Shown piece by piece: positions 37,991 through 47,909 of a stretch of DNA of 64,000 nucleotides. Every line of letters begins with the position of its first letter. The stretch's first letter is position 1. Both the position numbers and the translations under genes were made by a program. The notes below the pieces were generated by a model. That model was given only the letters and a program-made list of their open reading frames with translations, was not told the origin of the DNA and made no database searches. Origin of the DNA: Streptococcus pneumoniae (lineage in GTDB: Bacteria > Bacillota > Bacilli > Lactobacillales > Streptococcaceae); the NCBI RefSeq assembly GCF_001457635.1, contig NZ_LN831051.1:124001-188000 (forward strand). The letters run 5' to 3'.

Positions 37991-40096
37991 TTAGGCTTTC
38001 TCACGAATAACCAAAACGCCATCTTTCATATCTGCTTCCAGATGTTTAGCATCTAAATGATCCAAGTGGAAGTCTGTCACCTTATCACGAATTTCTTGTT
38101 CAACCACGCGACGGAGAGGACGAACCCCCATGACTTCGTCGTAACCTTCTTCTGTGATATAATCTTTAGCCGCTTGACTGACTACCAAGTCAATGTCTTT
38201 CTTAGCCAAGGTTTGGTTAACTTCAGCCAACATCAAATCTACAATCTTAGAAAGGTCTTCCTTAGTCAATTGTGAGAACTCGATGACTGCATTAAAGCGG
38301 TTGAGGAATTCTGGACGGAAGAAGGGTTTCAAACGGTCCATCAATTCTGGTTTATCCGCATCTTCTGTCAAGTTGGCTTCATAGCCAAATCCAGCATTTG
38401 AGGTCGCAATAATGACAGTGTTCTTGAAGTTTACTGTATTTCCTTGACCATCTGTCAAACGACCATCATCTAGAACTTGGAGGAGAAGGGTAATAACTTG
38501 AGGAACAGCCTTTTCAATTTCATCCAAGAGAATGATAGAGTATGGATTGCGACGAACACGTTCTGTTAAGGTATTGCTATTGTCATCATAACCCACATAG
38601 CCTGCTGTTGTACCAATTAGCTTAGAAACAGCTGTGCGGTCACTGTATTCAGACATATCCAAACGGATAATCGCATCCTGGGTTCCAAACATATCGAGTG
38701 CCAATTGCTTAGCAAGCTCCGTCTTACCAACCCCAGTAGACCCTACAAAGAGGAAGCTGCCGATTGGGCGATTTCCTTCATCAAAACCAGCACGGTTACG
38801 ACGGATAGCACGAGCTACAGCTTCTACGGCCTTATCTTGACCAATCACCTTGTCTTGCAAGCGATGAGCCATATCTTTCAAACGTTCGATATCTGAAGCT
38901 CCCATTTGCGATACTGGGATACCTGTCATTCGTTCCACAGATTCAGCCACATCGTTGACACTTGCAGTCACTTTCATATCTTCTGTGTGGTTTTCGATTT
39001 TCTTTTCCAATTCTGCAATGCGTGTTTTATAGTTTAGAGCTGCTTCAAAATCTTCTGCTTCAACTGCTTTTTCTTGCTTGTCTTTTTCCGTTTCGATTTC
39101 TCGTTCAACAGCATGCACATCTGTTACTGGATGTTGAGCCGCCAAGTGAGCAGCTGTTACATCGACAAGGTCAATAGCCTTATCTGGCAAGCTACGTTGA
39201 GGAATGTATTGAACAGAATAATCCACCGCTGCTTTCAAGACTTCGTCTGGCAAGATGACATTGTGATGTTGTTGATAGAGGTCACGAATGCCTTGAAGAA
39301 TTTTAAAAGTATTCTCTGCTGAAGGAGCATTGACCTTCACTTCGTTGAAACGACGAGCAAGAGCAGCATTCTTCAAGATGGTGTTACGGTATTCGTCTTG
39401 AGTTGTTGCCCCAATCACTGTCAATTCTCCACGAGAGAGAGCTGGCTTGAGAATATCCGCAAGTCCTTTAGAACCACTGTCTCCACCAGTGCTACCAGCA
39501 CCAAGAATTTGGTGAATTTCATCAAAGAAGAGGATAATATTCCCTGCTTCTTTCACTTCATTGACTAAGTTTTGGACATTTTCTTCAAAGCTACCACGGT
39601 ATTGAGTACCAGCCTCAAGACCTGAGATATCAATAGAAATAATTTCCTTGTTCTTGATAGCAGCAGGAACATCTCCGTTCACAATGGCTTGCGCTAGACC
39701 TTCGACAACTGCTGTCTTACCAACACCTGCATCTCCGACCAAAACAGGATTGTTCTTGGTGCGGCGTGAGAGGATTTCAGATGTTTCTTGAATTTCCTTG
39801 TTTCGTCCGATAACAGGATCCAACTTGCCCTCACGCGCTTCTGCTGTCAAGTTTCGACCTAGTTTTGCAAGGACACCGTCTTGTTTCATACCTGATGCCT
39901 GTTGTGGCATTTGCACATCAGTTTCTGCATTTCCTGGTAATTGACCAGTCGCACGATAGTGAGCAAATTCCTCAGATGTGACTTCGCGTCCATTAATTAA
40001 GTAACGGCGATTTTCAGAACTATATCCTCGCATACCACCCATCAATTGGTTAAATAAATCATCCATGTTATTAAAATTATTAAAGTTGTTATTCAT
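37991..40096 (-). CDS. clpL: ATP-dependent chaperone ClpL
   Basis: A 701-aa Hsp100/Clp ATPase of the ClpL type, which lacks the usual long N-terminal domain and acts as a heat-shock disaggregase. It has an Asn/Met/Gly-rich N-terminus; first Walker [16 protein letters not shown] near 120; Walker [14 protein letters not shown]; a short coiled-coil middle region near 330-375; second Walker [16 protein letters not shown] near 455; [11 protein letters not shown]; and the sensor/C-terminal region [14 protein letters not shown]. Monocistronic. A CtsR box upstream (40138-40154) implies heat-shock repression by CtsR. Confidence 0.95.
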   Translation of the reverse strand: MNNNFNNFNNMDDLFNQLMGGMRGYSSENRRYLINGREVTSEEFAHYRATGQLPGNAETDVQMPQQASGMKQDGVLAKLGRNLTAEAREGKLDPVIGRNKEIQETSEILSRRTKNNPVLVGDAGVGKTAVVEGLAQAIVNGDVPAAIKNKEIISIDISGLEAGTQYRGSFEENVQNLVNEVKEAGNIILFFDEIHQILGAGSTGGDSGSKGLADILKPALSRGELTVIGATTQDEYRNTILKNAALARRFNEVKVNAPSAENTFKILQGIRDLYQQHHNVILPDEVLKAAVDYSVQYIPQRSLPDKAIDLVDVTAAHLAAQHPVTDVHAVEREIETEKDKQEKAVEAEDFEAALNYKTRIAELEKKIENHTEDMKVTASVNDVAESVERMTGIPVSQMGASDIERLKDMAHRLQDKVIGQDKAVEAVARAIRRNRAGFDEGNRPIGSFLFVGSTGVGKTELAKQLALDMFGTQDAIIRLDMSEYSDRTAVSKLIGTTAGYVGYDDNSNTLTERVRRNPYSIILLDEIEKAVPQVITLLLQVLDDGRLTDGQGNTVNFKNTVIIATSNAGFGYEANLTEDADKPELMDRLKPFFRPEFLNRFNAVIEFSQLTKEDLSKIVDLMLAEVNQTLAKKDIDLVVSQAAKDYITEEGYDEVMGVRPLRRVVEQEIRDKVTDFHLDHLDAKHLEADMKDGVLVIREKA

Positions 40097-40137
40097 ATTC
40101 TTTACCTCTTTTTGTTTACTTAGTTATGATTACTGAT

Positions 40138-40154
40138 ATTGACTATCTTTGACC
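40138..40154 (-). promoter_or_regulatory. CtsR operator of clpL
   Basis: On the minus strand GGTCAAAGATAGTCAAT matches the CtsR tandem heptad GGTCAAANANRGTCAAA at all but the last position. It lies about 42 bp upstream of the clpL ATG. Confidence 0.85.
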
Positions 40155-40178
40155 ATTGTTTTAAAAAATTTAGACTAG

Positions 40179-40268
40179 TTAAACCGCTACCCTACGTACT
40201 ATTTCTGGTTTTTCTTTTTCAAGCAGGAGTAGACCATCTTTACTTCTGAAGATTTCTAGATGAAACAT
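40179..40268 (-). CDS. possible 29-residue peptide upstream of clpL
   Basis: An ATG at 40268 opens 29 codons, reading MFHLEIFRSKDGLLLLEKEK to a TAA at 40179, upstream of the clpL CtsR box on the same strand. It has an even residue mix without strong bias. It could be a leader peptide, a fragment of a lost gene or chance. No strong ribosome site was found. Confidence 0.25.
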   Translation of the reverse strand: MFHLEIFRSKDGLLLLEKEKPEIVRRVAV

Positions 40269-40396
40269 AGACCCACCTCTTTCTATTTTACTTTAAATAA
40301 GTGTTCTAGTAAGGCTTTCATTTACCTTACGTTCATAATATACTACATTGGTCAGAAAAGGTCAAGAGTTTTGGCTTTAACTGACCAATATTTTTT

Positions 40397-40668
40397 TACA
40401 CTCTTCGAAAACCTCTTCAAACCACATCAGCTTCTCCTTATCTACAACCTCAAAACCATGTTTTGAGCTGACTTCGTCAGTTCTATCAACCATCTCAAAA
40501 CTATATATTAAAATGAAATAAGAACAGGACAAATCGATCAGGACAGTCAAATCGATTTCTAACAATATTTTAGAAGTAGATGTGTACTATTCTAGTTTCA
40601 ATCTACTATATTTTGAGCAGCCTAAAGTTAGCTTTCTAGTTTGTTCTTTGATTTTCATTGTGTATTTA
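40397..40668. repeat. BOX element split by a RUP
   Basis: The left part, 40397-40504, matches boxA/boxB motifs (ACTCTTCGAAAACCTCTTCA, ACCTCAAAACCATGTTTTGA, CTGACTTCGTCAGTTCTATC). The right part, 40609-40668, matches boxC (TTTTGAGCAGCC, GTTTGTTCTTTGATTTTCAT). Between them lies a RUP inserted at a TA inside the boxC palindrome. It occupies the gap between the divergently spaced clpL and the mraY operon end. Confidence 0.85.
40505..40610. repeat. RUP element inside BOX
   Basis: About 106 bp from TATTAAAATGAAATAAGAAC to GTTTCAATCTACTATA, with the common internal GGACAAATCGATCAGGACAG. It is flanked by TA dinucleotides. Confidence 0.9.
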
Positions 40669-40704
40669 AATACAAAAACACCCTGAAACATCAGGATGCC
40701 ATTC

Positions 40705-41685
40705 TTACATTAAATACAAAATTGCTAGGGTCAGGAGACTTGCTAGAAGTCCCACTCCCCAAAAGAAGAAGTCAACCTTCCACTCGCTCCAAGGATTTCC
40801 TTTACCAGACAATCCCCCAAGCTCAAAATGGTGATGTACAGGCGTCATACGGAAAATACGTTTACCACCTGTCAGTTTGAAATAACTGACTTGCATCATA
40901 ACAGAAGTTGTTTCAAAAACATATACAATTCCGATAATCAAGAGAGTCCATTCTTGGTGGAGAGCCATAGAGATAGCTGCCAGCATCCCACCTAGGGCCA
41001 AACTTCCCACATCACCCATAAAGACCTTGGCAGGCTTATGGTTAAAGATGAAGAAACCGAGCAAACCACCAATCATGGCAAGAATCACTAGAAGAATATC
41101 CATCTGACCTTGCACATAGGCAATAACTCCATAGGCAGACAAACTAATCACAACGGAAATACTAGCTAAACCGTCAACACCGTCTGTCAAGTTTACTGCG
41201 TTTGAAAAACCGACTAGCCAGAAAAGAGCGAAGAAAATATAGAAAAATCCCAAATGAACTGGATAACCAAAGACAGACAGGATATCGCCCCCACGCTCAT
41301 AGAAAAGATAGAAGATAATTCCACCTAGAAGCTGAAGAGCTAATTTTTGCTTAGGATTAAGCCCCTCATTGATTTTACGAAAGACCTTGAGAAAGTCATC
41401 TAAAAATCCGACCAAGCCATACAAGACTAATATGAACAAAATCATTCCCACATTATTGCTGAATTGGCTACTAAATAGGGCGAAAAAGAAAGCAACCAAA
41501 ACAGAAGTAATCAAGAAAACCAAACCTCCCATTGTAGGAGTCCCAGCTTTTGCCTGATGCTGTTTGACATCTTCATGCATCTGCTGGCCTGTAATTTGCG
41601 CCTTTCTATAAAATTGGATAAAGGCCGGAATTCCTACTAAAGTTAGTAAAAATGTCACAATTCCAGCACTGATGGAAATAAACAT
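40705..41685 (-). CDS. mraY: phospho-MurNAc-pentapeptide transferase MraY
   Basis: MraY (326 aa) makes lipid I by transferring phospho-MurNAc-pentapeptide from UDP to undecaprenyl phosphate at the inner face of the membrane. About ten helices. Conserved motifs are [15 protein letters not shown] near 46, [12 protein letters not shown] near 90, [13 protein letters not shown] near 164 (catalytic Asp residues), [10 protein letters not shown] near 226, and the [12 protein letters not shown] histidine loop near 280. It starts 1 bp after the pbp2X stop codon. Last gene of the rsmH-ftsL-pbp2X-mraY operon. Confidence 0.96.
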
Positions 41686-41686
41686 A

Positions 41687-43939
41687 TTAGTCTCCTAAAG
41701 TTAATGTAATTTTTTTAATGTCCTTGATAGCTGTGTTAGCACGAACATCTTGCTTCTGCACAGTAGAGCCCGAACCTTGAAATTCAAGTTCTATATTGAG
41801 CCACTTAGCAAAGGTCTCAGCAGTCTCCTTTGTCCAACCATACATATCTGGAACTTCCTCTGCTTTATCAGATAAGATAAGGACTTGCTGGTTCGGGGCA
41901 AGATTCTTCCCTTCTTCAGCAGAACTGTTTTTAATCTTCGTTCCTGTTCCCACAACGATGGGTTGTACAAGATTGCGACGCAATTCTTCTGCTAAATCAC
42001 CAGGTGAAATATCCTTGACACTAGGCATAGGATAAGGACTTTGTTGACTTACTTGCTCCAAAGCTTTAGCTGTTGTTTGAAGATTGAGAGAGTCTTTCAT
42101 AGCTGAAGCCCGCTCCAAGATAGGATTGGCAAATTCTCCCAACTGAATACCTGAATAATGTTCAGGTTGTTGGACCGTCACATACAAGATAAAATCAGGA
42201 TTTTCAGCCGGACTCATCGATACAGCCGAGAAAATATAGTCGGTTACCCCGACTAGATAACCACCATTTTTCTCGTCAGCAATCTGAGCCGTACCAGACT
42301 TGAGGGCTACATTTTGCCCAGGAACAGTTACAGTTGGCTTGCCTGTGCTGTGGTTATACATGGTTCCATAAACCGGATCCGTCCCTACCAAAACCATGTT
42401 AGTCCGAGTTAGACTAGCTGCATCTTTAGAAACAGGATTTCCCACAATTTCTTTTTGAGATTTCCGAGCAGTTTGATCATTTGGATCATAAATGGCACTA
42501 ATAAATTTAGGCTCCAGCATGACACCGTCATTAGCAATAGCTGTAAAGGCACGAATCATTTGTGTCTGGGTCACTGAAATCCCTTGTCCAAATGAGCTTT
42601 GCGCAATGTTGACAATATTATCCGCAGGAAGCTGACCAGCATACTCATCCGTCAAACCGAAACGGGTCGGAACTCCAAATTTAAAACGATTAAGATAATC
42701 AAGCCAGGTAGCATCTCCCATCTTTTGCTCAAGGAGAGTCATCCCAACGTTACTTGAGTGTGCAAAACCTTGAGAAAAAGTCATCATTCTGCCACCAGTC
42801 AATCCTTCATTAACGTCCCAATCTCGAATCGTGGCATCTGCAATTTTTAACTCACTACTATTAAAGACTTCTCCTCCTGGAAAGGTATTATTATCAATAG
42901 CAGCAGCCAACATCATCACTTTCATAGTGGAACCTGGCTCATAGTTACTTTGGTAAAGGATATCACGCCAAACAAAGTCCTCTGTAATGCCTTCTTTTGT
43001 ATCTGCATCAAAGGTCGGTCGTTGCGTTGTTGCCAGAATTTCCCCTGTTTTAGCACTGACCAAAGTCGCTGTCATGTACTTTCCTTTTACCTTCTCTTGA
43101 AAAGCATCCATCTGGGTTTCCATAAAGGACTGGAGGGGGCTGGAAATGGTTGTATAAACATCCTTACCGTCCATCGTTCGTTGGGAAACTTGTTCTGTTC
43201 CGGGTACAATATTACCCAGACGATCCTTTTCATAGGTAATAATGCCGTCTGTCCCTGCAAGAATACTGTTCAAGGAACTCTCCATTCCAGAGGTTCCCAG
43301 CAAGCTCTTGCTTCCATCTTCATTTTCATGGAGCTGAGCTAGACCGATAAAACTAGAAGCAAATTGTCCGTTTGGGTAACTACGATTGGGACTGGTTGTA
43401 AAATCAATCCCCTTGACCTCTGCAGCTTCCAATTCTTTTTTGATAGACATCATATTGGCATAGGTAATCCCATTTCCCTTTGCTCCAAAGGAAACTTGCT
43501 TGAGATTAGGTTGCGAGAGTTGCTCTCTTACATAGGATTCTTCCATGTCCAGATACTTATGAAAGACCTCTGCAACCTTGTTAAATTGTGTTTTTTCTAC
43601 GTAAAGAATCTTACCCGTTGCTGACTTATAGTTCTCATCAATGACCGCATAGACATTATAGGAGGTTGCATCCTCAGCAATCGGGACTCCATTTCGGTCA
43701 TAAATAGTCCCACGTTTGGCAGGAACTGTACGGGTGGTTTGATGAACCTTCTTAGCTTCCTTCGCTAAATCTGTTCCAAAGCGAGTGCCTGTCCCAATAA
43801 TGACCGCAAAATTGACTAAAAAAATGGCAAAAACAAAGACAGATAATAAACTCAGACTTTTTCCAACTCTGCGTCTGTTTTCAGCCGGCGATTTCCGATT
43901 TTTGGTCGCATAACGGATTACTCTTTTTGTCCACTTCAT
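41687..43939 (-). CDS. pbp2X: penicillin-binding protein 2X (class B, septal)
   Basis: The septal transpeptidase PBP2X, 750 aa, a primary beta-lactam target working with FtsW. It has one N-terminal membrane helix (about 28-48), a dimerisation domain, and a transpeptidase with STMK (near 337), SSN (near 395) and KSG (near 547), then two PASTA domains. The segments [18 protein letters not shown] and LKSGTAQIA show none of the resistance changes I know (Thr338, Met339, His394, Gln552 retained), so it looks penicillin-susceptible. It lies 3 bp after ftsL. Confidence 0.96.
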
Positions 43940-43942
43940 ATC

Positions 43943-44260
43943 TTACTCCGCTATTCTAATATTTTCATTGTTTAATTGCAAATCGTGTGAATTGGCAATT
44001 TCTTTCAAACGTTCTGCACGTAATAGTTCATTGACCTCTTGCTTGGCATCGTCCAATTCGGTCTTCTTTTCCTCTATCTGCGCATTGATTTTTGTCAAAT
44101 CATTCTGCACTTGCAAGAGCTTGGTCTGCATAAAAATAATACTAATCGCTACAATAAGAGTGGTTACAGCAATGGAAAAGTAAAAAGCTTTTTCCACACG
44201 CGAAAACCGTTTAAGTTGCATCTGTAGTATTTGACCTGTTTTTTCCATTTTTTCTGCCAT
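43943..44260 (-). CDS. ftsL: cell-division protein FtsL
   Basis: A 105-aa bitopic division protein: short cytoplasmic N-terminus, one membrane helix (about residues 28-48, KAFYFSIAVTTLIVAISIIF), and an extracellular coiled coil (KINAQIEEKKTELDDAKQEV). FtsL joins DivIB/FtsQ and DivIC/FtsB and activates septal synthesis. It is placed between rsmH and pbp2X, as is usual. Assigned mostly by topology and context. Confidence 0.9.
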   Translation of the reverse strand: MAEKMEKTGQILQMQLKRFSRVEKAFYFSIAVTTLIVAISIIFMQTKLLQVQNDLTKINAQIEEKKTELDDAKQEVNELLRAERLKEIANSHDLQLNNENIRIAE

Positions 44261-44271
44261 CTTTTTCCCTC

Positions 44272-45222
44272 TTACTTGTGAATTTTTCTGGCCACGCGCA
44301 ACTTGGCTGAGTGCGAGCGGTTATTGGCTTCTAACTCTTCCGCACTTGGCAAGATTGGCTTACGGGACACCAATTCCATCTTGGGCTTGAGATCATCTGG
44401 GATGAAAGGCAAGCCTTTTGGAACTTCAACTGTTGAAGCTTCCTTGAACAATTGCTTGGTCAAGCGGTCTTCTAAGGAATGAAAGGTAATCACTGAAATT
44501 CTACCATCCAGAGCCAACATATCCATAGCCTGCTGGATGGACTCATCTGCCGCCCCCAGTTCATCATTGACTTCAATTCGAATAGCCTGGAAAATCTGCT
44601 TAGCAGGATGCCCCTTCTTCTTGAGTTCCTTGGCAGGTTTGACCAACTTGATAATCTCTGCTAACTCAGTCGTTGTCTCAATCGGCTTCACTTCACGCGC
44701 TTGCTCAATCTTACGCGCAATCTGTTTAGAGAATTTGTCCTCTCCATACTTGAAGAAAATACGAACCAAGTCATGATAGTCATAATTGTTCACCACTTCA
44801 TAGGCTGTCAGGCTAGCATCCTGATTCATCCGCATGTCCAGTGGCGCATCCTTTTTATAAGAAAAACCACGCTCACGCTGGTCTAATTGAGGACTAGACA
44901 CTCCCAAGTCATAACAAATTCCATCAATTTCCTGAACACCAGCTTCGCGCAAACGTGCCTGTAAATGACGGAAGTTGTCCTTGATAAAGGTCACCATTCC
45001 CTTCTCAATGTAAGGTGCCAAGCGTTTTTGCGCATTGTCAATGGCATTCTGATCCTGGTCAAAGGCATAGAGATGGCCTTTTTCACTTAATTTACTTAAT
45101 AAATACTCGCTATGGCCTGCTCCACCCAAAGTCGCATCAACGTAGATACCGTCAGGTTTTACGTCAAGCATATCAATCGTTTCGTGGAGTAAGACCGTTA
45201 CATGATGAAATTCTTTTGTCAT
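44272..45222 (-). CDS. rsmH: 16S rRNA C1402 N4-methyltransferase RsmH
   Basis: RsmH (MraW), 316 aa, methylates N4 of C1402 in the 16S rRNA P site using SAM. It has [13 protein letters not shown] at residues 7-19, the SAM-binding [14 protein letters not shown] near 29, YAFDQDQNA near 52, and [13 protein letters not shown] near 100. It is the first gene of the dcw-type cluster here, leading ftsL, pbp2X and mraY. A TGTGGTAAAAT extended -10-like sequence precedes the start in the gap with the divergent XRE gene. Confidence 0.95.
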   Translation of the reverse strand: MTKEFHHVTVLLHETIDMLDVKPDGIYVDATLGGAGHSEYLLSKLSEKGHLYAFDQDQNAIDNAQKRLAPYIEKGMVTFIKDNFRHLQARLREAGVQEIDGICYDLGVSSPQLDQRERGFSYKKDAPLDMRMNQDASLTAYEVVNNYDYHDLVRIFFKYGEDKFSKQIARKIEQAREVKPIETTTELAEIIKLVKPAKELKKKGHPAKQIFQAIRIEVNDELGAADESIQQAMDMLALDGRISVITFHSLEDRLTKQLFKEASTVEVPKGLPFIPDDLKPKMELVSRKPILPSAEELEANNRSHSAKLRVARKIHK

Positions 45223-45307
45223 ATCTTATCTATTTTACCACAAATCCGACCAGCTTGCACTTGTCAGACAAATAGGACAAGGAGACTACTATTTCTTCAA
45301 AAAATAT

Positions 45308-45347
45308 GTCAAAAATACTTGACACTTTATGTTTAAAAGACTATAAT
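45308..45347 (+). promoter_or_regulatory. XRE gene promoter with overlapping inverted repeat
   Basis: TTGACA at 45319-45324 and TATAAT at 45342-45347 with a 17-bp spacer. The -35 is one arm of an inverted repeat, GTCAA (45308-45312) and TTGAC (45319-45323), which could be the operator of the downstream regulator. Confidence 0.7.
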
Positions 45348-45387
45348 AAAGTCAAATATATACGACATAAATCAGAAAGGAGACCAG

Positions 45388-45582
45388 ATGAATCGTGTGA
45401 AAGAATTTCGCAAGGAACTGGGCATTTCCCAGCTCGAGCTCGCCAAGGATATCGGTGTCTCGAGACAGACTATCAATATGATTGAAAACGACAAGTACAA
45501 TCCAACTCTGGAACTCTGTCTCAATCTCGCCCGCAGCCTCCAAACTGACCTCAACAGTCTCTTTTGGAAGGAAGATTTTTAA
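45388..45582 (+). CDS. XRE-family HTH regulator
   Basis: A 64-residue Cro/CI-type repressor consisting almost wholly of one helix-turn-helix domain (RKELGISQLELAKDIGVSRQTINMIENDKYNPT, split by the turn near residue 25). This small YozG/YvaO-like class is often followed by membrane-protein genes, as here. AAAGGAG lies upstream of the ATG. Likely autoregulates through the inverted repeat at 45308-45323; partner signal unknown. Confidence 0.9.
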   Translation: MNRVKEFRKELGISQLELAKDIGVSRQTINMIENDKYNPTLELCLNLARSLQTDLNSLFWKEDF

Positions 45583-45597
45583 AAAAGGAGCAAACTC

Positions 45598-46140
45598 ATG
45601 AAAAAAGAAACCTTCACTGAAAAACTGATCAAACGCACATACGGTATTTCTGGTCCCCTTGACGAATACAAACGGCGTGAGGCCGATAGTATTGGGAACC
45701 AAGTCTTTATCGTCCTCTTTTATCTGATGATTTTCGGAAATCTTATTCCACTCCTTCTGGCCTATAAATACCCTCAAGAAGTGGCTCTAATCTATCCTCC
45801 TCTGATTTTAGTGATTGCCCTCATCGCTTCTGGCTATGTCACCTACCAAATGAAAAAAACAGGCATCACAGTCATTGAACCAGATATGCTGAATGAGAAA
45901 GAAAGCAAGCAACTACACTACCCAGGTCTGAAAGCAGGTTTGTTCTTTGGTCTATGGATGTTTTTTATAACTCCTCTTCTCAGTATACTCATAGATGAAG
46001 GTCAGGACTATTTTCATTCTCTTCTCACTATAAGAAATGGTGTATCAAGTATTCTCGGTTCTATTTTCTTCGGAGCGAGCATACAGTTCCTCATCTCCCG
46101 TCGCATTGCAAAAACTAAGAAAAATCAAGATGAGGATTAG
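45598..46140 (+). CDS. membrane protein, possibly DUF3278 family
   Basis: A 180-aa protein with a charged N-terminus and four likely membrane helices in two pairs (about 33-55, 62-80, 114-136, 149-163) and a Lys/Glu-rich tail. I think it belongs to the DUF3278 group seen beside small XRE regulators in streptococci, though this is from memory. It lies 15 bp after the regulator gene with a good AAAGGAG site. Its second half (from about residue 96) resembles the next gene's product closely. Function unknown. Confidence 0.7.
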   Translation: MKKETFTEKLIKRTYGISGPLDEYKRREADSIGNQVFIVLFYLMIFGNLIPLLLAYKYPQEVALIYPPLILVIALIASGYVTYQMKKTGITVIEPDMLNEKESKQLHYPGLKAGLFFGLWMFFITPLLSILIDEGQDYFHSLLTIRNGVSSILGSIFFGASIQFLISRRIAKTKKNQDED

Positions 46141-46150
46141 GAGGAAACTC

Positions 46151-46393
46151 ATGAAAAAAGAAAAGAAACAGTTACGTTATCCTGGTCTGAAAGCAGGTTC
46201 GATTTATGGAACAGTGATATTTTTTATAATTCCACTCATTGATACCCTAACAAGTGAAAATCCAAATTTTATCAGTTCTCTTCTAAATACAAAACATATT
46301 TTTAAAACTATACTGGGAGCTTTCTTTTTCGGAGTGATGATACATATTGTCGACTCACTTCGTATTGCAAGAGCTAAAAAAGACCAGGATTAG
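46151..46393 (+). CDS. small membrane protein, partial duplicate of the preceding one
   Basis: An 80-aa protein starting at the ATG at 46151, preceded by TAGGAGG. It begins MKKEKKQLRYPGLKAG and has two hydrophobic helices and a KKDQD end. It aligns along its whole length with the C-terminal half of the upstream protein (KQLHYPGLKAGLFFG, then two helices, then KTKKNQDED). It probably arose by tandem duplication. Function unknown; spaced 10 bp from the previous stop. Confidence 0.7.
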   Translation: MKKEKKQLRYPGLKAGSIYGTVIFFIIPLIDTLTSENPNFISSLLNTKHIFKTILGAFFFGVMIHIVDSLRIARAKKDQD

Positions 46394-46403
46394 GAGGTGC
46401 CTT

Positions 46404-46739
46404 ATGAAATCACTAGCTAGACTACTGATCATTCATGTTTTTATCAGTATTTTCCTTTTCTTCGCCCTTATTTCAGGAGCTGTTTCTCATACAGTTTTAC
46501 TACTCCTACTCCTCTTTCTTCCTGCGCTCAATAAAGGACTTGAGAAAATACAGTCAAAACGGATACCTGTCCTCAACGCAGCCCTCTTCTTTCTCCTCAT
46601 ATCCTTTCCACAACTTTTAACCAACCCTGTCCAATGGAAATTTTCAATATTCCTAGTCGTAACCATCATTTCAAGTTTGGCCTACTTCTATAACTTTTAT
46701 CAAGTAGTTAAAGAAGTAGATCAAAAACAGTTGATTTAG
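46404..46739 (+). CDS. small membrane protein in the XRE operon
   Basis: A 111-aa protein from the ATG at 46404 (TAGGAGG ribosome site), beginning MKSLARLLIIHVFISIF. It has four hydrophobic stretches (about 5-40, 55-70, 77-95) and ends QLI. No recognised family. It is the last gene of the putative four-gene operon, closed by the terminator at 46773-46812. Confidence 0.65.
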   Translation: MKSLARLLIIHVFISIFLFFALISGAVSHTVLLLLLLFLPALNKGLEKIQSKRIPVLNAALFFLLISFPQLLTNPVQWKFSIFLVVTIISSLAYFYNFYQVVKEVDQKQLI

Positions 46740-46772
46740 GAGCTTGCTCCCATAATTTCTCATTTCATAGGC

Positions 46773-46812
46773 AAATAATCCCACCTAGCTTGTTCTAGGT
46801 GGGATTATTTTA
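46773..46812. terminator. bidirectional terminator between XRE operon and regR
   Basis: A 16-bp near-perfect stem AAATAATCCCACCTAG with its complement and a T-run on both strands. It separates the plus-strand XRE operon from the convergent regR. Confidence 0.9.
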
Positions 46813-46848
46813 TTTCTTAACAGAGATTGCAAGTCATTTTCCTTCATT

Positions 46849-47850
46849 TTAGAAAGTCGACTCTTTCCAATTCACACTACAATCCAAGACTTGTTGCCTT
46901 TCTTCTTGATTGCGGCCTTCAATCTGGTCAATCAAAATCTTTGTAGCCTGTTGTCCTTCCTCAAAGGAGGGCTGAACCAGCGTCGAAACACTTGGAGAAG
47001 AAAAGCAAGTCCACTCCGTATTGTCAAAACCAATCAACCCAACTTGTGGCAAGTTATAATTCAACTCTTTGATAACGGTAAAGACTAGAGGTAGGGCCCA
47101 ACAGTTAGGGATAAATACCAGAGTTTTTTCATCGGGATCGATTTCTTTTTGTAAAAATTCCTTAATTTCTTCCAAATTCGTATGCTTATCTTCAATGGTT
47201 AGACTGGCGTGACGCATATTAGCATCTGTTAAAGCATCCACAAAACCACTTGCCCGCTCAATCCGAGTACTCAAACGACTCGTATCCGCTGTAATCAAGA
47301 GAAAATGCTCATAACCTTTTTCGATACAGGACTGGGTCATGTCATAAACGGCATCATAGTTATTGGTTTTAACCCAGCTAGTCCGGTGTTCATAGAGCTG
47401 ACTATCAAAAAAGACCATTTTCTTCTTTTTCTCATCGATGATACGAGAATATTTTCGGAAATTAGAGGTCGGCTGAATAATAAAGCCGTCTACTCCCAAG
47501 AGAAGCATGCTTTCAATATACCGGTCCTCACTCTCTTGGCTGTAATTACTATTTCCTATCATTACCTGGTAGCCATTCTGGCTGGCGATATCCTCAATCC
47601 CCTTAACAATTTGGTTTGAGAAACTGTTGGTAATATCACCGATCAAAACACCGATTAATTTTGTTCGTTTGGAGTTTAAGCTACGCGCAACAATGCTCGG
47701 TTTGTAATTTGTTTCATGAATAACTTTTTCAATCTTTTCACGTGTCTCTTGGGACATTTTTTCATATTTCCCGTTTAGGTAAAATGACACGGTTGTTTTC
47801 GAGGTCTGAGCCATTTCCGCAATGTCTTTTATGGTCAGTTTCTTCTCCAA
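46849..47850 (-). CDS. regR: LacI-family repressor RegR (hyaluronan regulon)
   Basis: A LacI/GalR repressor of 333 aa from a TTG start at 47850. AGGAGGTG stands just upstream, and the encoded EKKLTIKDIAEMAQTSKTTV is the normal N-terminal helix-turn-helix. The in-frame ATG further upstream (47916) would add 22 unusual residues and overlaps the preceding gene. The ligand-binding periplasmic-like domain follows (LIGVLIGDITNSFSNQI near 60). It represses the GAG utilisation genes in pneumococcus. Likely operators are AAACCGGTTT-type sites at 53885-53898, 54068-54077 and 61703-61712. Confidence 0.92.
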   Translation of the reverse strand: MEKKLTIKDIAEMAQTSKTTVSFYLNGKYEKMSQETREKIEKVIHETNYKPSIVARSLNSKRTKLIGVLIGDITNSFSNQIVKGIEDIASQNGYQVMIGNSNYSQESEDRYIESMLLLGVDGFIIQPTSNFRKYSRIIDEKKKKMVFFDSQLYEHRTSWVKTNNYDAVYDMTQSCIEKGYEHFLLITADTSRLSTRIERASGFVDALTDANMRHASLTIEDKHTNLEEIKEFLQKEIDPDEKTLVFIPNCWALPLVFTVIKELNYNLPQVGLIGFDNTEWTCFSSPSVSTLVQPSFEEGQQATKILIDQIEGRNQEERQQVLDCSVNWKESTF

Positions 47851-47909
47851 TCTAAAACACCTCCTACTAATACTTATTATAACATATTCACTATTCAAAA
47901 TGCCTATTT

